This document shows, piece after piece, positions 32,537 through 44,013 of a stretch of DNA of 64,000 bases. The notes beneath the pieces are model-generated. The model was not told the DNA's origin. It did no database searches and saw only the letters and a program-made list of their open reading frames with translations. Position numbers and translations under genes: made by a program. Location of the stretch: positions 1,178,001-1,242,000 of the forward strand of contig OY730169.1 in NCBI GenBank assembly GCA_963422465.1, given 5' to 3'. The stretch comes from Lichina pygmaea. Its lineage: Eukaryota > Ascomycota > Lichinomycetes > Lichinales > Lichinaceae. Numbering within the stretch: position 1 is the first letter of the stretch; each line of letters begins with the position of its first letter.

Positions 32537-35500
32537 AGTTTTCAGTTGGTTCCCACAAATTCTCCTCTTCGTCAAATCCTAACCACTTCACCAGGTACTC
32601 AGTTTTCTGTCTGTTTCTTCAACTATCCAGGATTCTTTTGACATTGTACTCTTCTTTGTCATCCTCGAAGTTCTATTCTGTCTTGATTTCTGCGTTGCTG
32701 GGTGCTGGTTTGAGCAGCGAGATGTGGAATACTCAGTGTATCCTTGCTTTTTGTGGTAGTCTCAGTTGATAGTTGATCTTCCCAGTGTGCTTCTTGATTT
32801 CGAATAGTCTGATTTGTACGTGGTCCAGCTTTTTGCTCGGTCACTTTGAGCGCAGGTTTTTTGTTGATAGGTAGACCTTATCCCCTCTTTCCAGGGTTGG
32901 TCTCTTCAACCTTTTGTCGTGTAATCAGTGGGTGGTGGTGTTCTGGGCACAGTCAATCGTTGTTTTCATCATCTCGTGCATAGCAGCGAGTTTGCTAACA
33001 TCAACAACATTGCCTCCTGCTGTTGCCTGCCATCAGGGGTTTCTTCCGTAGTTTGCAAAAAACAGTGTTATCCCTGTCACGCTGTGTTGCTGGTTGTTGT
33101 ACACAAACTGGGCTATTGGTAGCAGTTCCACCCAGTTATCCTGCTGGTGGTTGACGTAGTGTCGTAGATACTGCTCTATTGTCTGGTTTGTCTGTTCAGT
33201 TTGTCTGTCAGTTTGTGGGTGGTAGGCTGTTGACATCCTTGTATCAATGCCAAGTTGCCTTGTCCACGTGTTCCAGAATTTTGAGGTGAAGAGTTTGTCT
33301 TGATCTGAGATGATTGTCTTTGGTAGCTCTCAGTGGCTTACCAGCTCTTTGAGTAGAACACTTGCAAGTTTGTTTGCGGTTCCTGACTCTTTCCACAGGA
33401 CCAGGTGGGTGTATTTGGTGAGCTTGTCAACAACCACCAAAATGCTATCGTATACCACCTTTGTTGCTGGGTCTGTTGACTTTGGCAACTTGACCACAAA
33501 ATCCATCATGATAGTTTCCCATAGTGCCTCGGGTAGGTCTATTTGCTGTGCCTGCCCATAGGGCTTATGTCTTGATGGCTTGTTCTTCGCGCACTGTTCG
33601 CAGTTGCAGATAAACTCTGTCACCTTGCACTTTATTCTGTTGAAGTGGTAGTTCCTTTAGATTTTCTCCAAGATTTTATCTTGCCCGGGGTGTCTGTGCA
33701 AAGGCCTGTCATGGTGCCTCTGGATCACCTCCTCTTGTGCTTTTTCTGGCACAATTTCCTTTTTGTTTGCCACCTTGTGGCCAAGGGTAAGGAGTGGACT
33801 CTTTGTTTCAGTTGTTGCCAGTTGGGGTTGGGCATAGACCAGAGTTTGTCCTTTTGTCGCTAGGATTGGGTGTTCCTCTGTTGTTTTCTTGTCTATCAGG
33901 TCTGGTCACCTGCTGAGTGCGTCCACTCGAGCATTTTCAGTGCCCTTCCAGTAGAGGATTTAGAAGTTGTATGATGCCAACAACTCTGCCCATCAAACTT
34001 GTTGTCAGTTTAGCTTCTTTGTTGTTGTGAAGTAAGCTAAGTTCTTGTGGTCTGAGTACACATCTACTGTGTATTTTACCCCCTCCAAGTAAGGCCTCCA
34101 TTCTTGGAATGCGTTGATGATTGCTAGCAACTCTTTGTTGTGAACATCGTACCTCAGTTCTGGGCCAGAGAACTTTCTTGATCAGTACGCAACAGGGTGT
34201 AAGCAGTTGTCGGCGTCTGGTTGACACAAGCAGGATCCCAATGCTTGGTCTGAGGCATCAGTTTCCAGAATGATTCTTTTCTCAGGATCAAATGATGCCA
34301 AAATAGGTGTGGAGATGAATTTATTCTTCAACTCCTGGAAGGCTGCTTGTTGGCTCTCCCCCCACCTGAAAGATTTGTTCTTTCTGGTTAACTCTGTCAA
34401 GACTGCTGCTGTTCTTGAGTAGTCCTTGATGAATTGTCGGTAGAAGTTTGCAAATCCTAGGAAGGATTGTACTTCTTTGAGGTTTTTGGGTGTTGGCCAG
34501 TCTCGTACTGCTGCTGTCTTTGTGTTGTCTATTCAGATTCCTTCTGTTGTCAGGATTGACCCCAAATATTCCACTTCTTTCGTGTGGAAAACACTTTTAT
34601 CAAGGTGTAACCTCATGCCTGCTTTCTGGAGCGCATGTAGGATTGTTTTGACATGCTGTTTATACTCCTCCAAGGTTCCATTGGTGTATACCAAGACATC
34701 GTTGATATAAGCAGTGACAAATATGTCCAGGTATTATTGGAGGACAGTGTTAATAAGTGATTGGAATGTTGCCAGTGCATTTGTAAGGCTGAATAGCATC
34801 ATGGTATACTTGTAGTGCCTGTACCTTGTACGAAAGGCTGTCTTCCATTCTTCACCATCTTTTATCCTAACCAGGTTGAAAGTGCCTTGAATGTTGAACT
34901 TGGTAAACTATTTGACTCCTTGGATCTGGTCTTGGATTTCTGATATCAATAGCAGTGGGTAGTGGTTTTTCACTGTAATCACATTTAGCCACTGATAATC
35001 AACACACAGTTGAAGTTTGCTGTCTTTCTTTGGCACAAACAATATTGGGTATCCAGCTGGTGATATTGAAGGTCTTATGAACCCTTTCGCTAGGTTCTTG
35101 TCCAGGTAGTCTCTCAGGGCCTCAAGCTCTTTTGCTGACAGAGTGTAGATAGAGCTGTGTGTGGGTTTTTTTCTGTCTTCCAGCAGAATCTTGTAGTCCC
35201 ACTCCTGATGTTCTGGTAGTGTCGTGATCGCTGTTTCTTCAAACATCTCCTGGTATTCTTTATACTCACTTGGCAACTGCGGTGCCTGAGTCTCACTCAC
35301 AGTGTCTTGCGTAGTGCAAAGTTGTTGTGTTTGGGGTTTCATCCAGGCCACACAGGCCTGCCCGTGCCGGTGGTATTTCTTCCAGTGTGTCAGTGAGATT
35401 TCTTTAATCGTCACCCCTGGTTCTGACATAACCAGTGTTCTGTCCGGAAAGACTAGTTACCTTCTTCTCCAGTCAATCCTTGGGTTTTGTTTTTCCAACC

Positions 35501-35984
35501 ACAGAAGTCCCAATATAACTTTGTGTAGTATCTGGACCAAGTCGAATTCCTCTGTTCCGATCGTCATGCCATGGACACTCAGTCTCAGGCTCTTGGTCTC
35601 CTTCATCACTTATCCCTTATCTTTGGAGAGTGGTGTTCTGTCCACCACTGTCAACTGGTAGGGGTCTTTCTTGCCTTGGACTGGAACCTTGTTTCTTCTG
35701 GCAAAGCTTTCTGACATGAAGTTGCCAGTCGCACCAGAGTTGATCATGGCCTTAGCCAACCACCCATTGACTCTGATCTTGATGTGAAAGTGCAGGCTGC
35801 AGGCTGTTGTGTCAAGGCTTGGCTTGACTCCTTCCTCCCGGGGTGTTGTCTTGCCTGCTCTTCCGACCCCAGTTTTGAAGAGTGCTGCTAGTTTTTTGAG
35901 CTGCCTAGGCCCTGGGCCTGACGCTCTACCACGTGTTGTTTGCATCATGTGGTGAGGCATTGTTCCCACAGATCTTGGTTGCAA
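32537..35984 (-). pseudogene. gypsy C pol remains (PR, RT, RNase H, IN, chromodomain-like)
   Basis: Recognisable parts, from 5' to 3' on the minus strand: protease (35,984-35,610), RT start (35,429-34,908), RNase H region (34,400-33,937), integrase zinc-binding and core pieces (33,623-33,033) and a chromodomain-like block (about 32,640-32,540; EYLVKWLGFDEEENLWEPT). Fossil, with many breaks. Confidence 0.8.
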
Positions 35985-36451
35985 TCATCTTGTTCAGGGT
36001 TGACTTTTTGGATGTGCATATTCCATCATGCTTCCACCTCAGACTCTGGGAACTACATCTTCTTTCTTTTCTCTAGAAGGTGTTCCTTGCAGTGGTCGTT
36101 CTCACACACCTTCCAATAAGGTTGTCCGCAGGCTGCTGTTGTGGCCTGGTGTAGGTCCACTTGTGTGGTGATGTCTCTGACCTGTGTGATGCTGAGGGTA
36201 TCGTCAACCCATTGTGACACTTGCGTCTCCCCTATTTCTGATAGAGTTGTGTCCTGTTGTTGAAGGACAGGTTTGTCAGGGACTGGTGGTGGCTGGGCTT
36301 CTTCGTCGTCAACCTATTCCTCTATATAGCCAGTTGTGTCAAACTTGGAGATCAGGTCTTGCTCCCAGTGGATTCCGTCAACCTTCCTTTGGATCTTGTT
36401 AAGATGATCCAAGGTTTCCTGAAGCATGTTCTCAAGTTTTTCAGTGTGTTG

Positions 36452-37435
36452 TCAGAGGTCATCCTCCTCTCTGAGGAGTGCTGCCTCAGGGTGATTGTGG
36501 GGCAGTGTGCCTTGGGGAGCTCTCTGGGGCTCCTCTGTCTCCCAGCCTTTCCAGGCGCTTGTAGTGTTCAACTGCTTCCCTTTGCCCTTCTTGTTCTTCT
36601 TCTTGCTCCTGCAGTTCACTGCAAGGTGGCCCACTTTCTGACAGTTGTAACACTTCCGTGTTTCCTTCTTTTGTGGTTCCACTGTATTGATTTCCATGGG
36701 TACCAAGCCGTAGTTATCTTTGGCAGGTGTTGGCTTTTTCTTCACCCATGGTTTTGTCTGCTTGCCTCACTTCTCAAGCTCTCTCTCGAACTGTCAGTCG
36801 TTGATGCGAGCTGCAGTCTTGATCATTTTGTAGAGCTTGGTTGGTCAGTCTCCTCGCGTGATGTCATCCTTGACTTGTTCCTTGAGGCCTTGGTAGAATA
36901 GTGCTGTTAGTGCACTGTCTCCCCACTGGGTCCTCACTGCTAGTTGTTGGAACTTTGCTGTGAATTCCGATGCTGATCCAGTTTGCCGCAGTGCTTGGAA
37001 CTTTTGTTCTGTATCTCTTTTCTTGTCAAGGATCCCAAACATCTTTCTCATGGCTGTCTTAAAAGTTTTCAAGCTTTCCATGACCTGTCGGGTATTGTCT
37101 TCTTACTCCTTGGGGTCTGCCTGATTGTCTAGGTAATCTCTTAAGTAGATGTTGAACCAAGCGAAGACTGGTCCTTCCAGGTAGGAGGCTGCAAATAGCA
37201 CCTTCTCCTGGTCTGTCGGGAACTAGGCTGTGTTGAACCTATAGTAGAGCTCCAGTTGTGAGAAGAACAACTCCAGTCCTCCCCTGGATCCATTGTACCT
37301 CTTCGGAGCACCTACCTTCAAGGGCTTCAGGGGTAGGTTAACAATAGGTGCTGCCTGGACAGCCTGGGCCTGAGCCGCCTGAGCAGCCTGGGCTTGGGCT
37401 GCCTGAGAAGGGGTAGGGCTTTGTAGATCCACCAT
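36452..37435 (-). pseudogene. gypsy C gag remains
   Basis: Starts at 37,435 close to the 5' LTR with an Ala-Gln repeat region. Capsid-like parts lie at 37,223-36,845 and a CX2CX4HX4C knuckle (CYNCQKVGHLAVNC) near 36,650. Fossil. Confidence 0.75.
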
Positions 37436-37473
37436 CGTATCAAGTCAGTGTCCTATGTGTTAGAGGCTGAAAC

Positions 37474-37862
37474 TGTTAAAGGCTGGGCCGGGTTCACACA
37501 GAAACCAGTACAGTCTGTTGCTTCACAGGGTGGATTCTAGACAGGGACTTGGTAGAGGAATAGACAGGTGGGGTAACTCTCCTGTGCTATTGTCTCAGTA
37601 CAATGTGTGCATTGGTGTTCAGCCTGGAGAGCTAATCTCTCCGGGCCCTTGGGGTGGTCTTTATACAGATGCTCTAGGGGGGGGGTCTCCTCCAAGGGGT
37701 ATCATCCTTTTGCGTGGACGAGCTCCTCGCTTAGCTCCTGCTTGTCCACCGGACGAGCTCCTCGCTTAGCTCTTGCTTGTCCACCAGATCGGTCGGATGT
37801 TGTTCCGCATGACTAACACTCCTCCCTCGCTTACCTGGGCTGTTCCGGCCTAGGCCTTAACA
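37474..37862 (-). repeat. gypsy C 5' LTR (389 bp, two 35-bp units)
   Basis: Begins TGTTAAAGG and ends GGCCTTAACA; two 35-bp units at 37,716-37,785. In the first about 90 bp the six differences from the other LTR are all CpG versus TpG/CpA. Confidence 0.95.
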
Positions 37863-37867
37863 CCACT

Positions 37868-39356
37868 CTTTAGTAAAGAGCTTTTGTAGTTCTTTCTTTG
37901 AACTAGCCTGGTTAGTAGTTATTTGACTTAACCAAGTGAATTTCCACTTAGGAGAGATAGTTGGGGATTCCTTTAAAGATTTCTTCAAGAGAGAGGCATA
38001 GCTGGAAATAGTGGAAAAGATACTGTCAAGAAAGTATTTGAGAGAGGAGTTTTGAATAGAAGAAAGAAAACAGGCAGTGCGAAATTTAAAGTAGAGGTCT
38101 AGAGGTAGAAGAAAAAGCTCACTCTCTAATAGAAAAGAAGGAGTGGCTTTGAAAGCACCCCCAATAAGTCTTAGGTATCTGTTTTGAAATGAAACAAGAG
38201 AAGAGATATTGGAGGATTTTCTTAGAGGGTTAAACCAGATCCCCACTGCATAGCTCAGTAGAGATCTCAGTATAGCAGTGTACACCAGACATGATGTGTG
38301 AACTGGAAAGCCCCAAGTAGAATAGGAAGTTCTAGAAAGAGAAGAGAGTGCTTTCTGTGCTTTTTGAAGAATAATCCTCTGGTGTTTGTGCCAGTGGAGC
38401 TTTGCATCTAGGTACACTCCAAGTACTCGCACTTCTTCTTTTGGTTTGAGAATCACATTCCCCAGTCTGAGCTTGAGCTGAAGATTGTCTGATCTTCTTC
38501 TGGAAAAATAAAGTATTTCATATTTCTCAGGTGAGAAGACTATTCCATGTCTTGCAGCCCAGGATAGACATTTGTGGTGTGTGTTCTTTAACTTCAGAAG
38601 GTTACTTTTCAAGGAGTGACCAAAAGCAAGCAGATTTGTATCATCTGCAAACCCCAGGGCAGATACACCAGAAGAGGGAGTATGCACAGTCTTATGCAAT
38701 TCAGAAATGTAGAATAGAAAAAGAATAGAGGATAATGGAGAACCTTGAGAAACTCCACAATGAATAGGAATAGAATAAGACTCAGAATCATCAAAGACAA
38801 GAGTGGTAGAGCGCTTATCACAGAAGGAGTAGATCCAGGAAGCTAGCCAGGCAGGTATTCCTTTTCTTTTCAGAATTTGCTGTAGTATCTTGGGGAGAAC
38901 TCTGTCATAGGCTCCTGAGATATCCAGTGAGAGTAGGGATGCAACCATGCCTTCCTTCCAGACTTTTTCCACTTGGGAGGTTAGAAGGAAAAGTACTGCT
39001 TCTGTGGATCTTCCTTTCCTAAAGCCCATCTGGATATCTGGCAATAGTCCAGCTTCTTCTGCTATCTTGCTTAGTCTGGCTGCAGTAATAGCTTCCATCA
39101 GCTTGCCTGTTGTGTTTAGCAGAGCTATAGGGCGCCAGGCTTTAGCTTGATTGTAGGTTCCCTTGCCAGGTTTCCTCAAGCAGACTGTTTTTGCACTCTT
39201 AAATCTTTCAGGGAAGTACTCCAGTTTCCAGCATGTTGAAGTCAGAATAGCTAGAGCTTGGCAGAACCTAGGCCCCAGAGCTCTCAGAAATCTATTTGGC
39301 AGCTTATCTCTCCCTCCTGCTGTGAAAGGTTTCTTCTTGGCCAGAATTTGCTCCAC
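37868..39356 (-). CDS. LINE copy 1 ORF2, reverse transcriptase part (cut by gypsy C)
   Basis: RT domain with WRPIALLNTTGKLMEA, GFRKGRSTEAV, LDISGAYDRV, HCGVSQGSPLS and the catalytic FADDTNLLA. The C-terminal part is interrupted at the gypsy C insertion and resumes at 31,258-30,981 with the CxCG...H...C knuckle (CVCGQAEETAKH). Confidence 0.85.
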
Positions 39357-39490
39357 TTCTTCACATGTTACCTCCTGGGAGAGCTGTATCTCAGAGATAG
39401 TCTGGGAGCTTTCTGAGCCTGGTTCTGGAACTAGAGCTTTTGGAAAGAACTATTGTGAGAAGGCTTTAGTCTTTTCCTCAAAGGTTTTGG

Positions 39491-40681
39491 CTATTCCTTC
39501 TTGTGTTTCCAGGTCAGGAACCAGAGGAAGATCAGGAGTCTTGTTGGCTTTGGACTTTCCCCACTTTGCAAGCTTCCAGAACTTTGAAGAGCTGGCCAGC
39601 TCATGGATTTGGTGTCTGAAAGTGTTCTGTTTTCTATCTCTGACTGCTTTTTTCTTGAGCTTAGTTGCTTGCTCAAGTTCCTCTTGACTTGCTTGCTTTT
39701 TTGCACTTTTCTTCTTACTCTTCTTTCCTCTTTAACTTTGTTTTGGATCTCTTGATTCCACCAGGGAACTGAGTGGCCAGATTGCTTCTGGAGCTGTGTG
39801 GATTTGCTTGCTATTTCTTGGAGAAAGTTGTCAAGATACTCCAAGTACTCATCCACTTCATATTTGTCTTGGAAGTGGAAGGGCAGGTGTAGCTTCTCAC
39901 ACTCTACTCTTGCAAGGTTTGAGTCCAGTGTTCTCCAGTTTCTTTCTGGTTTCCAGATTTTCCTTGGAGGATCCAGGTCCAGGCAGGTTAGTACAGGTCT
40001 GTGGTCAGACCCATGAAAGAACTGAAGAGCCACTTTAGAGAAAATCAGAGAGTTAGAAAGAGAAGAAGAAATAAAAGACAGATCAATAGAAGAACATGGT
40101 TTTTCAGAAAGAGATCTTGCTCTGGTAGGGGTGAAAGGTGCAATAGCTAAATCCAGATTTAAATCTTTCATTAGGTCTTGAAACTTGTTTGCAGTCTCAG
40201 AGTACAGTCTTCTTTTCTTTGACCAGTCTGGGTGGTGAAGATTTGAGTCTGTGAGAAGAATATGTTGTCCTTGTTCTTGTAAAGCATTTTGGAGTAAACA
40301 GAGAAGAGCTTCTGATGCCTCTGTGTAGTTTTCTTGACTTGATGGGGTGAAGTAGAGATTATGTACCCAAAGAGAAGTAGAAGAGTTTTCCAAGTAGATT
40401 TCAAGAGAAACAAAGTCTTTATTCCAGAAGGTAGGATGAAGAGAAGAGAGTTTCAGATTTTTATTAATAAGAAAAAGTGTTCTGCCAATCTCTGAACAGT
40501 AGAGAGGAAGAAAGGAAGAGAAAACAGTTGAAGTGCTTGTTTCTAGGTGAGGGTTTTTCCAGGGCTCTTGAAGTGCAATAATGTCCACCTCTTGGAGAGC
40601 TGAGGTTGCTAGCAGTAGCTCTTGGACTGATTGGCTTTTTTGTACATTATACTGGAGAAGTGTCAGCTTTGTGTCTTTCAT
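39491..40681 (-). CDS. LINE copy 1 ORF2, endonuclease part
   Basis: Starts MKDTKLTLLQYNVQKS. It is an apurinic-type (EEP) endonuclease with LQYNVQ, IIALQEPW, LLTDSNLHHPDWS and FHGSDHRPVLTCLDLD, which nicks target DNA for target-primed reverse transcription. The last stretch after about residue 325 is out of frame relative to the conserved continuation, exactly as in copy 2. Confidence 0.8.
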   Translation of the reverse strand: MKDTKLTLLQYNVQKSQSVQELLLATSALQEVDIIALQEPWKNPHLETSTSTVFSSFLPLYCSEIGRTLFLINKNLKLSSLHPTFWNKDFVSLEIYLENSSTSLWVHNLYFTPSSQENYTEASEALLCLLQNALQEQGQHILLTDSNLHHPDWSKKRRLYSETANKFQDLMKDLNLDLAIAPFTPTRARSLSEKPCSSIDLSFISSSLSNSLIFSKVALQFFHGSDHRPVLTCLDLDPPRKIWKPERNWRTLDSNLARVECEKLHLPFHFQDKYEVDEYLEYLDNFLQEIASKSTQLQKQSGHSVPWWNQEIQNKVKEERRVRRKVQKSKQVKRNLSKQLSSRKKQSEIENRTLSDTKSMSWPALQSSGSLQSGESPKPTRLLIFLWFLTWKHKKE

Positions 40682-41148
40682 GCAGACATCTCAGCATCAA
40701 AGATCTTGAAGGAGTTAGCTGGTAGCTTTCCTCCAGAGTTGGCTGATCTTGAAGAAAGAATTTGTACTTCTGGGAGTGCACCTCTGAGTTTCTCTGAGCT
40801 TCTGCTTGGCTCAGCTGTTTTACGTTTTTTCCCCCCTGGTAGAGACTGAGAGAGAGGGAAAGACATAACTGGGGGGGGTTGTAGAGCTGGAACAGAGGTA
40901 GCTGTTGGGATCTCATATTTTCCTGGGCGTGTGTTCCATGCTTCTCTTGCCTTCTTGGCTGCTTCCTGGCGTACTGGACAGACACTGGCCCAGGCTGGGT
41001 GAGCTCCTCTGCAGTTGCAGTATTTTGGCTTGAGAAGCTGTTCAGGAACTTGGCAGGCTCTCCTTTCATGCTGGCCTCCACAGGCACCACACACAGCTTT
41101 GTTCTTGCAGAAGCGTGCTTGGTGCCCATAGCCAAAGCACTTGAAACA

Positions 41149-42069
41149 TTATGCAATAACTGTGTCTGCCAGAAAAGGTTCTGCTTCATGCATCCTGTGC
41201 CCCAGCACTAGCCCACTCTCAATCAAAAGATTAGCTTGTTCAGGGGTAGCCAGATCCAGGTGGAGAGAGGTAACTGGCTTCTTTTGAGCTATAGCCTTCT
41301 TAGACCAGTAGGCTCTCAGGATGGTGATTTGCTTGCTCAGAGATGGGTTGCTGTTCTGGATTATCTGGCAGGTTTTCTCCAGGTCTTCAGGTTGGATATC
41401 TTCTGTTCTGACTCCATGGATCAGAACTGGAAATCTCTTGGGCTGGATGGTTGCTTCCTTTGTGAAGATAGCTGATACCCAGGCAGGGTTTTTCTCTAGG
41501 AAGACTTTAGTCTCTTGGCTTTCTGTGTTAATAAGGATATCCCCTGAAGGAAGTTTCCTTACTGCTCTGACCTGCTTGTTGTAGGGGCTGGGTAGTCTGT
41601 CTTGAAGAGTCTGGAAAAGCTGGATGTGAGTTCTATTAGCCATGTCAGGTGGCTGGATACCAGGATGTACAAGAACTTCTTTGAGAATTCTTGCAGGTAG
41701 AGGGATTTGTGCTAGAATAGATTTTTGGACAGCCTGGGCATATGATGGCTTGGCTTCTTGTTTGTCCAGCCACTTGTTGATATTCTCCAGCTCCTGGAAG
41801 ATTCTGTTGGTGAGGCTAGTAGAGCTAGACTGGGCTTCTGTAGGGAAGGAGTTCTTTTTGATATTTTCCCAGCTTTTCAGAATGGATTCTGGGACTGGTT
41901 GAGTTTTGATCCAGGAGTCTACTAGTTTGTAGTCACTCTGGGGAGCTGGTTGGGGGGTAGGAGAGCTGGACTGGGTGCTAGCCAGACTGGGAGCTGGTTG
42001 GGAGAGTATAGCTGGTGTAGCTCTGGTGTTACTTTCTGAAAAGGTGGGTTTTTTCTTCTTGGGAGCCAT
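41149..42069 (-). CDS. LINE copy 1 ORF1 (gag-like), first part
   Basis: 306 residues from ATG 42,069 (MAPKKKKPTFSESNTRATP). It has a Pro/Ser-rich start and a helical nucleic-acid-binding-type region. It ends at TAA before the zinc-knuckle part, which continues in the same frame down to 40,678 (CFKCFGYGHQARFCKNKAVC, CGACGGQH). The product should coat LINE RNA. Confidence 0.8.
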   Translation of the reverse strand: MAPKKKKPTFSESNTRATPAILSQPAPSLASTQSSSPTPQPAPQSDYKLVDSWIKTQPVPESILKSWENIKKNSFPTEAQSSSTSLTNRIFQELENINKWLDKQEAKPSYAQAVQKSILAQIPLPARILKEVLVHPGIQPPDMANRTHIQLFQTLQDRLPSPYNKQVRAVRKLPSGDILINTESQETKVFLEKNPAWVSAIFTKEATIQPKRFPVLIHGVRTEDIQPEDLEKTCQIIQNSNPSLSKQITILRAYWSKKAIAQKKPVTSLHLDLATPEQANLLIESGLVLGHRMHEAEPFLADTVIA

Positions 42070-42586
42070 GTTAGAGATTGTTTGGCACTGGTTGGGTGTT
42101 TCCTGTCTGCAGAGTACTGCCAGAAAGAAGAGTCACCTGGTTTCCCAGTAGTAATAATCTAGTCCTGGGACCAATCCCCAAGACTAGACTTTCCTGGGCA
42201 GCTTTTTCCAACTAAGCTCTGGGCAAAGCTAGAAGTATTAACCTAGACTAGGGACCAGACCCCCTATCTAGACTTTCCTTGAGCCAAAGACTCTGCTAGC
42301 TCCAGAGTCAGTCAGACTCTAACCATTCCTCTTATCCTAAGACTCTCTCTCTCTGGTTCTGGGTAGATTGCTGGTTGTTGAAGAAGAAGATCGTGGATTC
42401 AAGATCACAACTTTTGACAAACAGGTGTGATTCTCAAAGGTGATGGGTTTTCACCTTAAGGTTTGGGTGGTTTCAGAGAGGAACTCAGCTGTTTTCCAGA
42501 ACATATGACAAATTGTGGTGTTTGTCAAAAATGATGGTCCTTGAAGAACGTGGTTCTGGGAAGAGTTGTTTCTGCAGTGTCAAAAT

Positions 42587-43336
42587 AGTTGTTAGGAACA
42601 AGACTGGTGGTGGTGGCAGTGGTGGCAGTGGTGGTAGTGCTGCCACTGCTGGCCACTGCAAGATGTGCTTTCTCCTCCATCTGCCAGACACAGCTTATAG
42701 GATTGATGTTGTTGTTGGCCAGTGGTGGCTTGGCACCTACCCCTCAGGTATAGTGGACCTCAGTGGCAAGCTGCTCCTGGTGGGCCTGTCTCTGCTGCCA
42801 TATCTTCTTCTCTCACACCTGCACACCTCTCCTTGTAGTCACCCCTTGGGCCTGGGCTCTGGCTGGACTGTCATTGACAAGCTGGAAGACTCTTGATGTT
42901 CTCTTCAGACAGACAAGCTGGGCTCTGAGTCTTGCCCACAGCTGGGCTTTGGTGTTCTTGCTGAAGATAGTCTGTGATGATAAGATGCTGATCAAGTCCA
43001 GCATTTCCTTGATGTCCATCATGGTGGTGGTGGTGGTGGTGGCAGTGGTGGGTTGCAGTACAGGTCAGACAAGGTCAGCTGGTTTGACATAGCCCAGTCC
43101 AAGGAACTTGTGGAGGTTGTCAAGGTGCATGTGCATGACCTTGCACTTGATCCAGGCCTACTGCATCCTTTCAGACCTGAATGCAACAAGAGAGTGCTTG
43201 TACAGGTTGAAGTGTGTTGGGTTGTGGTGCAGAACCTTCTTGGCTATCCTTGGTGTTGCTCTCTTAAGCTGGTTGTTGAGGATGCCCAGCTTTGGGTAGT
43301 ATATGATGTTAAACCATCACTCCACCAGATAGCCAG
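42587..43336 (-). pseudogene. decayed dioxygenase unit, middle segment
   Basis: This continues the same remnant between LINE copy 1 and gypsy A. Across the gypsy A target site the reading frame continues from SSLPPG into a coding-like stretch (NNQLKRATPRIAKKVLHHNP, NLYKHSLVAFRSERM, VMHMHLDNLHKFLGLGYVKP) with a few in-frame stops. Further on, MMDIKEMLDLISILSSQTIF is open in another frame. No CpG occurs in about 750 bp. A GGT-rich patch (42,603-42,640) encodes or mimics a low-complexity stretch. The function of this segment is not recognised. Confidence 0.4.
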
Positions 43337-43699
43337 TGTTGCGGTCCGTACCGTACCGTCCTATCCGAGTATAGGATGAGGGCGAGATGCGGAAGGCGGG
43401 TTGGTTCTCGCAGGAGAGGAGTGTCAAGGAGCGTGAAGGGGTTTGGTGGAACGTGGTGGTGATGACACCTGATCAGTGGCTTCGTACAAGATTGTATTGA
43501 AGTAGATCTAGTTGTCTGGATCACAACATGAGTTGAAAACGATCGTTCCATAAGGGAACTATCGCCGGACTATATAGTGCTCAGTCCGTGAGCTCAGTGA
43601 GCTCTGCTCACTTTGCTCACTGCTCATGCATGCTGCAGCGAGCTGGGTGAGCTTTGCTCACTCTGCTCACGCATATGCGTGCTGCGGCGAGCAACCCCT
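43337..43699 (-). repeat. gypsy A 3' LTR, outer part
   Basis: Begins TGTTGCGG after GCCAG. It contains inverted GTGAGC/GCTCAC motifs that can pair (about 43,590-43,690) and the bidirectional CTATATAG box near 43,570. It is interrupted at 43,700 by the copia element, whose CCCCT duplication is 43,695-43,699. Confidence 0.9.
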
Positions 43700-43891
43700 T
43701 GTTGGGATAATCGGTGTCGGTGACACTTCAGAATGACAAGGCACTTAGAAGACAATAGGATCTTGTATTCAATAGGATGTACTAAGACATTCGTCTACAA
43801 TGAAAAATAAGAAAACCCTTCTTCCCAATCTAGGGTTAGCGCCCTTCTGTAAGTCACGTGGTATGACGTTGCAGATCACCCAACTTCAACA
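43700..43891 (-). repeat. copia 3' LTR (192 bp)
   Basis: TGTTGGGATA...CTTCAACA on the plus strand, preceded on the element's sense strand by a G-rich polypurine tract (GAGGGGGG). It differs from its partner at about two CpG-related positions. Confidence 0.95.
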
Positions 43892-44013
43892 CCCCCCCTC
43901 GAGCTGCACCTCCACTCGAGCTGCACCTCCACTTTGCAATTTAGCTCTCCAAGGTGAGTATGTAGGCCCACCGTCCTCTGCTACTTCCGTTAGCTGACAT
44001 CTCGTCTACTGTG

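Larger units (their letters stand above)
31409..37862 (-). mobile_element. gypsy C: Ty3/gypsy chromodomain element inside LINE copy 1
   Basis: Minus-strand LTR element with LTRs 31,409-31,902 (3') and 37,474-37,862 (5'), both TGTTAA...TTAACA, flanked by 5-bp CCACT (31,404-31,408 and 37,863-37,867). Parts in order: gag, zinc knuckle, protease, RT, RNase H, integrase, chromodomain-like end, then an antisense zinc-cluster ORF on the plus strand before the 3' LTR. It is a fossil with about ten or more breaks. The LTR pair differs mainly at CpG sites and in the number of 35-bp units, so it is fairly old but younger than the LINE it entered. Confidence 0.93.
30805..42574 (-). mobile_element. LINE copy 1 (Tad/I-like non-LTR retrotransposon), split by gypsy C
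   Basis: Minus-strand, essentially full-length LINE whose DNA is 42,574-37,863 plus 31,408-30,805; the gap is gypsy C. A 12-bp target duplication CAGTGTCAAAAT flanks it (30,793-30,804 and 42,575-42,586). The 3' tail is A-rich with AAATAAAA-like units. ORF1 (42,069-41,149 and onwards), ORF2 endonuclease (40,681-39,491) and RT (39,356 down) match LINE copy 2 almost perfectly; the first 306 residues of ORF1 look identical. Differences from copy 2 are mostly transitions. It shares with copy 2 a TAA within ORF1 and a frame change and TAG within ORF2. Confidence 0.9.
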
